Origin: Rhodobacteraceae bacterium M385
Lineage (GTDB): Bacteria > Pseudomonadota > Alphaproteobacteria > Rhodobacterales > Rhodobacteraceae
Length of the DNA stretch: 64,000 nucleotides
Reading direction: 5' to 3'
Assembly (NCBI GenBank): GCA_025141835.1
Contig: CP081102.1
Coordinates: forward strand, 2,852,001 to 2,916,000
Positions within the stretch are counted from its first letter, which is position 1. Each line of letters opens with the position of its first letter. This document shows, piece after piece, positions 60,607-64,000 of this stretch. The translations under genes and the position numbers were made by a program. The notes below the pieces were generated by a model. It saw nothing but the letters and a program-made list of their open reading frames with translations. It searched no databases and had not been told where the DNA came from.

Positions 60607-63242
60607 TCCGCCGCCTCGCGGTGACGGGCCGCCGGCCGCGCCTGTGTTTGCGCCAAAAGCGCCGCCAGTTCTGGCCTGCATGATCCGCAGTTGGTGCCCG
60701 CCTGAAGCGACGCGCCAATGGCCTCCACGCTCAGCAATCCCTGTTCCTCGATCGCGGCGGTTATGGTGTTGATCCCCACCCCGAAACACGCACAAAGCGT
60801 CGCGCCGGGATCAAACACATCGGCGGGCGGACGCCCGGTCAGCAAGGTAGCAGAGCGCGCCCCCGGCACCGTCGCCAGATAGTCGCGCATTACTGCCACG
60901 GGCTGGGGCGACACGAAAAGCGCCGCGATGGTGCGCCCGTCTTGCTCGAAGGCGAGCCTTGCCGTGCCCCGTGCAGGGTCCAGCATCGAGGTCACTGATG
61001 CATGTGGCAGATCGAACAGGCGGCGTGCGGCGGCTTCCCAACCCTCGGGCGTGTCGCGTCCTGCAAGCTCAATCCGCTGCCCTGCGGCGGTTGGGGCCAC
61101 GGCCCAATAGTCGCAATCGGGGCGCATCGGCGTGGCTGACACTGCGAAGCCGTACCACGCCGCCTCCATCCGCTTGACCGCGACCACCGCCGCCTTGCTT
61201 TCGGGCTGGCCTGAAATCGGATCGGTTGCCGCCGTAATCACCGCGTCGATCCGGCCCGTGGGCGCGGTCTCTCCGGTCCAATGGATCGGCGCGAACAGCT
61301 GGCCGGGGGCGACGTCAGAGGTGAGGCGAACCCGCAAAATGGCAGTGCCATGGGCCGATGTGACCTCGGCCAGATCGGCGGCGGCAAGGCCAAGGCGCGT
61401 GGCATCCTTGGGGTGAATGTCCAGATAAGGCTCAGCCAGATGGCCCGAAAGGCGCGGGCTCAGGCCGGTACGCGTCATGGTGTGCCACTGGTCCCGCACC
61501 CGCCCGGTGTTTAGGCGGAACGGATAGGTGTCCGAGGTTTCAGCCGCAGGCGCGCGGGCGCTGACAGGCAGAAGGCGGGCCTTGCCATCTGCGTGATAAA
61601 AGCGCCCGTCCGCAAAGAAGCGCCCGCCTTGGCGAGTGGCGCTGATGGGCCAGCGCGTGGGGCTAAGATCGGCGTAGCCCGTGTCATCCAGATCACCAAG
61701 GGCCGAGATATCAAAGTCGCGCCCAAACCGCGCGGCGATGCCTGACAGGGCCGCATATTCCCGGAAGATTTCAGACGGAGAGGTGTAATCAAAGGCGGCA
61801 GCCCAGCCCATGCGGCGGGCAACATCGGCCAGAATATTCCAATCGGGCCGTGCGTGCCCGGGCGCAGGCAGCACCGCACGTTGGCGGGAGATGGTCCGAT
61901 CCGAGTTGGTGACGGTGCCGTCTTTCTCGGCCCAGGCGGTGGCGGGCAGTAGCACATCGGCAAGACGGGCGGTATCCGTGGCCCCGGTCACGTCGCTGAC
62001 GACGACAAAGTCACATCCCGCAATGGCGTCGCGCACGGCGTCGGCCTCGGGCATGGTGACGGCGGGGTTGGTGTGGATGATCCACAGCGCCTTGATCCGC
62101 CCCTCGCCCACGGCGCGGAACATGTCCACGGCCTTCAGGCCGGGGGCCTCGGGGATGTGGGGGGCTTGCCAGAAACGACGCACGGCCGCGCGGTGATCAG
62201 GGTTTTCCAGATCAAGGTGGCAGGCAAGCATATTGGCCAGACCGCCGACCTCTCGCCCGCCCATGGCGTTGGGCTGGCCGGTGACAGAGAACGGCCCCAT
62301 ACCGGGCTTGCCGATACGGCCCGTGGCGAGATGACAGTTCAGGATCGCGTTGACTTTGTCCGCGCCGCTGGAGGATTGGTTCACCCCTTGGCTGAAGATC
62401 GTGACGACCTTTTTGGTGTTGATCCACAGGTTGTAGAACCGCGCCTGCTCCTCCGGGCCCAGGCCCGTCCTCGCCGCGTCATCGGCGCGCGCCGCTTGAA
62501 GGGCGTCCTGCAAGCCATTGGTATCACGCAGATATTCCTCATCCAAGGCGCCGGCATCGTCGATGGCGCAGAGCAAGCCGTTGAACAGCGCCACATCGGC
62601 GCCGGGGGCCACGGCCAGATGCATCTCGGCGCCGTCACAACTGGCGGTGCGGCGCGGGTCAATCACCACGATCCTTGCGCCAGACGCTTTGACACGCTGG
62701 TACAGGACGGGATGGCACCACGCGAGGTTGGAGCCGACCAGCACCACCAAATCGGCCTCGTCCAGATCATCGTAGGTGCCGGGGACCGTGTCCGTGCCGA
62801 AGGCGCGTTTGTGGCCCGCCACGGTGGAGGCCATGCAGAGCCTGGAGTTCGTGTCGATATTGGCCGAGCCAATGAACCCCTTCATCAGCTTGTTGGCGAC
62901 GTAGTAATCCTCCGTCAACAACTGCCCCGACACGTAGAACGCCGCCGCGTCCGGCCCGTGTTTGGCAATCACATCCCTGAACGTGCCCGCCACCTTATCC
63001 AGCGCGGTGTCCCATGTGGCCTCAAGCCCGCCCACCATAGGCGTGTTCAACCGCCCGCCAAGCCCCACCGTGTCCCCAAGCGCCGTGCCCTTGGAACAGA
63101 GCTTGCCGCGGTTGGCGGGGTGGTCAGGGTCTCCGCGTACCGCCAGCCCTCCCGCCCCGTCGGGGCGCAGCAACACGCCGCACCCGACCCCGCAATAGGG
63201 GCAGGTCGATCGGACCTCAGGGGCGGCGCCCGCGCCGTCCAT
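60603..63242 (-). CDS. nasA: Assimilatory nitrate reductase catalytic subunit
   Basis: Reduces nitrate to nitrite in the cytoplasm. 879 residues. N-terminal [4Fe-4S] site CPYCGVGCGVLL plus the later cysteine in RGKLCSKG; Mo-bis-MGD binding core (TNSRLCMASTVAGHKRAFG, INTKKVVTIFSQGVNQSSSG). C-terminal BFD-like [2Fe-2S] domain LCACFGVGINTI...TNCGSCRPEL. ATG 63242 overlaps the nirD stop (TGATG). Confidence 0.95.
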   Translation of the reverse strand: MDGAGAAPEVRSTCPYCGVGCGVLLRPDGAGGLAVRGDPDHPANRGKLCSKGTALGDTVGLGGRLNTPMVGGLEATWDTALDKVAGTFRDVIAKHGPDAAAFYVSGQLLTEDYYVANKLMKGFIGSANIDTNSRLCMASTVAGHKRAFGTDTVPGTYDDLDEADLVVLVGSNLAWCHPVLYQRVKASGARIVVIDPRRTASCDGAEMHLAVAPGADVALFNGLLCAIDDAGALDEEYLRDTNGLQDALQAARADDAARTGLGPEEQARFYNLWINTKKVVTIFSQGVNQSSSGADKVNAILNCHLATGRIGKPGMGPFSVTGQPNAMGGREVGGLANMLACHLDLENPDHRAAVRRFWQAPHIPEAPGLKAVDMFRAVGEGRIKALWIIHTNPAVTMPEADAVRDAIAGCDFVVVSDVTGATDTARLADVLLPATAWAEKDGTVTNSDRTISRQRAVLPAPGHARPDWNILADVARRMGWAAAFDYTSPSEIFREYAALSGIAARFGRDFDISALGDLDDTGYADLSPTRWPISATRQGGRFFADGRFYHADGKARLLPVSARAPAAETSDTYPFRLNTGRVRDQWHTMTRTGLSPRLSGHLAEPYLDIHPKDATRLGLAAADLAEVTSAHGTAILRVRLTSDVAPGQLFAPIHWTGETAPTGRIDAVITAATDPISGQPESKAAVVAVKRMEAAWYGFAVSATPMRPDCDYWAVAPTAAGQRIELAGRDTPEGWEAAARRLFDLPHASVTSMLDPARGTARLAFEQDGRTIAALFVSPQPVAVMRDYLATVPGARSATLLTGRPPADVFDPGATLCACFGVGINTITAAIEEQGLLSVEAIGASLQAGTNCGSCRPELAALLAQTQARPAARHREAAE

Positions 63243-63571
63243 CACGCGGCACTCCGCGCTGCCAAGGCGCGTGCATCCACCAAGATGCGCCCCGCCTCGA
63301 CCCTCACGGGATAGGTGGCAATGCTGGCGTCCTCTCCTTGAGCCTCTCCGGTGTTCAGATCAAACACCCAATTGTGTAACGGACAGGTCACGGATTGGCC
63401 GTGAACAATCCCCTCCGACAACGGCCCCGCCTTGTGTGGGCAGGTGTCAGAGACGGCAAAGACCTCCTCCGGGCCGGTCCGAAAGACGGCGACGCAGCCC
63501 ATTGCTGTCTTCAACACCCTTGCGCCGCGTTCCGGCACGGCCTCCACGGCTCCGATATCTACCCAGCTCAT
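63242..63571 (-). CDS. nirD: Nitrite reductase small subunit
   Basis: 109 residues. Rieske-like domain with CPHKAGPLSEG and CPLHNWVFDLNTGEAQG, i.e. both C-x-H motifs present, so a [2Fe-2S] cluster is likely (not all NirD keep it). Start overlaps the nirB stop as ATGA. Confidence 0.93.
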   Translation of the reverse strand: MSWVDIGAVEAVPERGARVLKTAMGCVAVFRTGPEEVFAVSDTCPHKAGPLSEGIVHGQSVTCPLHNWVFDLNTGEAQGEDASIATYPVRVEAGRILVDARALAARSAA

Positions 63572-64000
63572 TCTGCGGCCTCCAATGTAAGATCGGCCAA
63601 AGGCTGATAGCGCTCGGCTTGATGTGTGGCATGCTCTGCCCAGGGGTCTTTGCGGTAGATGCTCTGGCTCAACTCGAACGCCACAATCAGGCGCGCTCGT
63701 TCAGCCGGATCGGCAATGCGATCCTGCACCCAATCCAACCCCACCTTGGCGATCCATTTGTAGGCGCGATCAAGGTATTTGGCGTTCTCTCGGTACAGCT
63801 GCACAAAGGCGATCGTGACATCCAGCGCCTCTTGTTCCGAGGCCACATCGCAAAGCTTTTCCGTCTCTTTCACGTCCATGCCCGCCGCGCCGCCGACGCT
63901 GACCTGATAGCCGCTGTCCACGCAGACAATACCCACGTCCTTGCAGGTGGCTTCCGCGCAGTTGCGCGGGCAACCCGACACGCCCAGCTTCACCTTATGG
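63568..64000 (-). CDS. nirB: Nitrite reductase large subunit, C-terminal part
   Basis: About 144 C-terminal residues; the frame is open to the right edge, so most of the gene lies outside. The siroheme/[4Fe-4S] site VSGCPRNCAEATCKDVG is visible near the window edge, with the usual helical tail after it. NADH-dependent reduction of nitrite to ammonium in the cytoplasm. Confidence 0.93.
   Translation of the reverse strand, partial: HKVKLGVSGCPRNCAEATCKDVGIVCVDSGYQVSVGGAAGMDVKETEKLCDVASEQEALDVTIAFVQLYRENAKYLDRAYKWIAKVGLDWVQDRIADPAERARLIVAFELSQSIYRKDPWAEHATHQAERYQPLADLTLEAAE

Noticed and set aside
62073..63314. Long plus-strand open frame (about 413 codons) opposite nasA/nirD
   Set aside because: It is antisense to a clear NasA coding region in GC-rich DNA, shows no family features and has low-complexity His/Gly/Arg-rich composition.

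Overview
The window reads as a chromosomal segment of a marine alphaproteobacterium of the Rhodobacteraceae (Roseobacter group). The reasons are the dense TRAP, TctABC and ABC uptake systems next to catabolic operons, a Rhizobium-type rha locus, the nirB-nirD-nasA-trpD2-like-cysG nitrate assimilation order, and many ATGA/TGATG gene overlaps. No rRNA, intact tRNA or CRISPR array was seen. The assignment rests on gene content, not on a marker gene.

Layout. (1) 1-13.07 kb: an aromatic-type catabolic cluster. It holds an aromatic aminotransferase, a Cys-type sulfatase, a TAXI-TRAP importer, a beta-keto acid cleavage enzyme, RidA, a fumarylacetoacetase-family enzyme, an HpaD-like extradiol dioxygenase, an IclR regulator, an aldehyde dehydrogenase and a ThDP enzyme. 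Three related palindromes (5.75, 9.00 and 11.36 kb) define a probable IclR regulon. (2) 13.1-15.4 kb: Ktr/Trk potassium uptake, preceded by an apparently frameshifted small gene. (3) 15.6-21.6 kb: BCCT transporter, tandem-domain CoA transferase and GMC oxidoreductase. (4) 22.1-33.1 kb: otnK-otnC-otnI facing an eight-gene operon (ABC sugar importer, cupin, HpcH aldolase, alpha/beta hydrolase, RraA), with a GntR regulator. An identical 19-bp palindromic core lies upstream of both operons. (5) 33.5-44.2 kb: a complete L-rhamnose locus, rhaID and rhaRSTPQUK, with a near-perfect 32-bp-arm inverted repeat between the divergent units. (6) 44.2-51.7 kb: CoA transferase, a DUF3604/PHP-like hydrolase, TctCBA and LysR. 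(7) 51.8-58.0 kb: an accessory block with an IS3-family element broken by two small palindromic insertions, then zinc-ribbon, primase, HTH, AlpA and integrase genes. It ends at what looks like the 3' end of a tRNA gene (57997-58019). (8) 58.2-64 kb: cysG, trpD2-like, nasA, nirD and nirB on the minus strand, a normal core nitrate assimilation operon.

The best candidates for something undescribed are two regulon-scale pathways. One is the IclR-controlled sulfatase/HpaD-like cluster, whose dioxygenase has Gln where homoprotocatechuate dioxygenase has catalytic His200. The other is the GntR-controlled OtnK/HpcH/RraA/cupin sugar-acid pathway.
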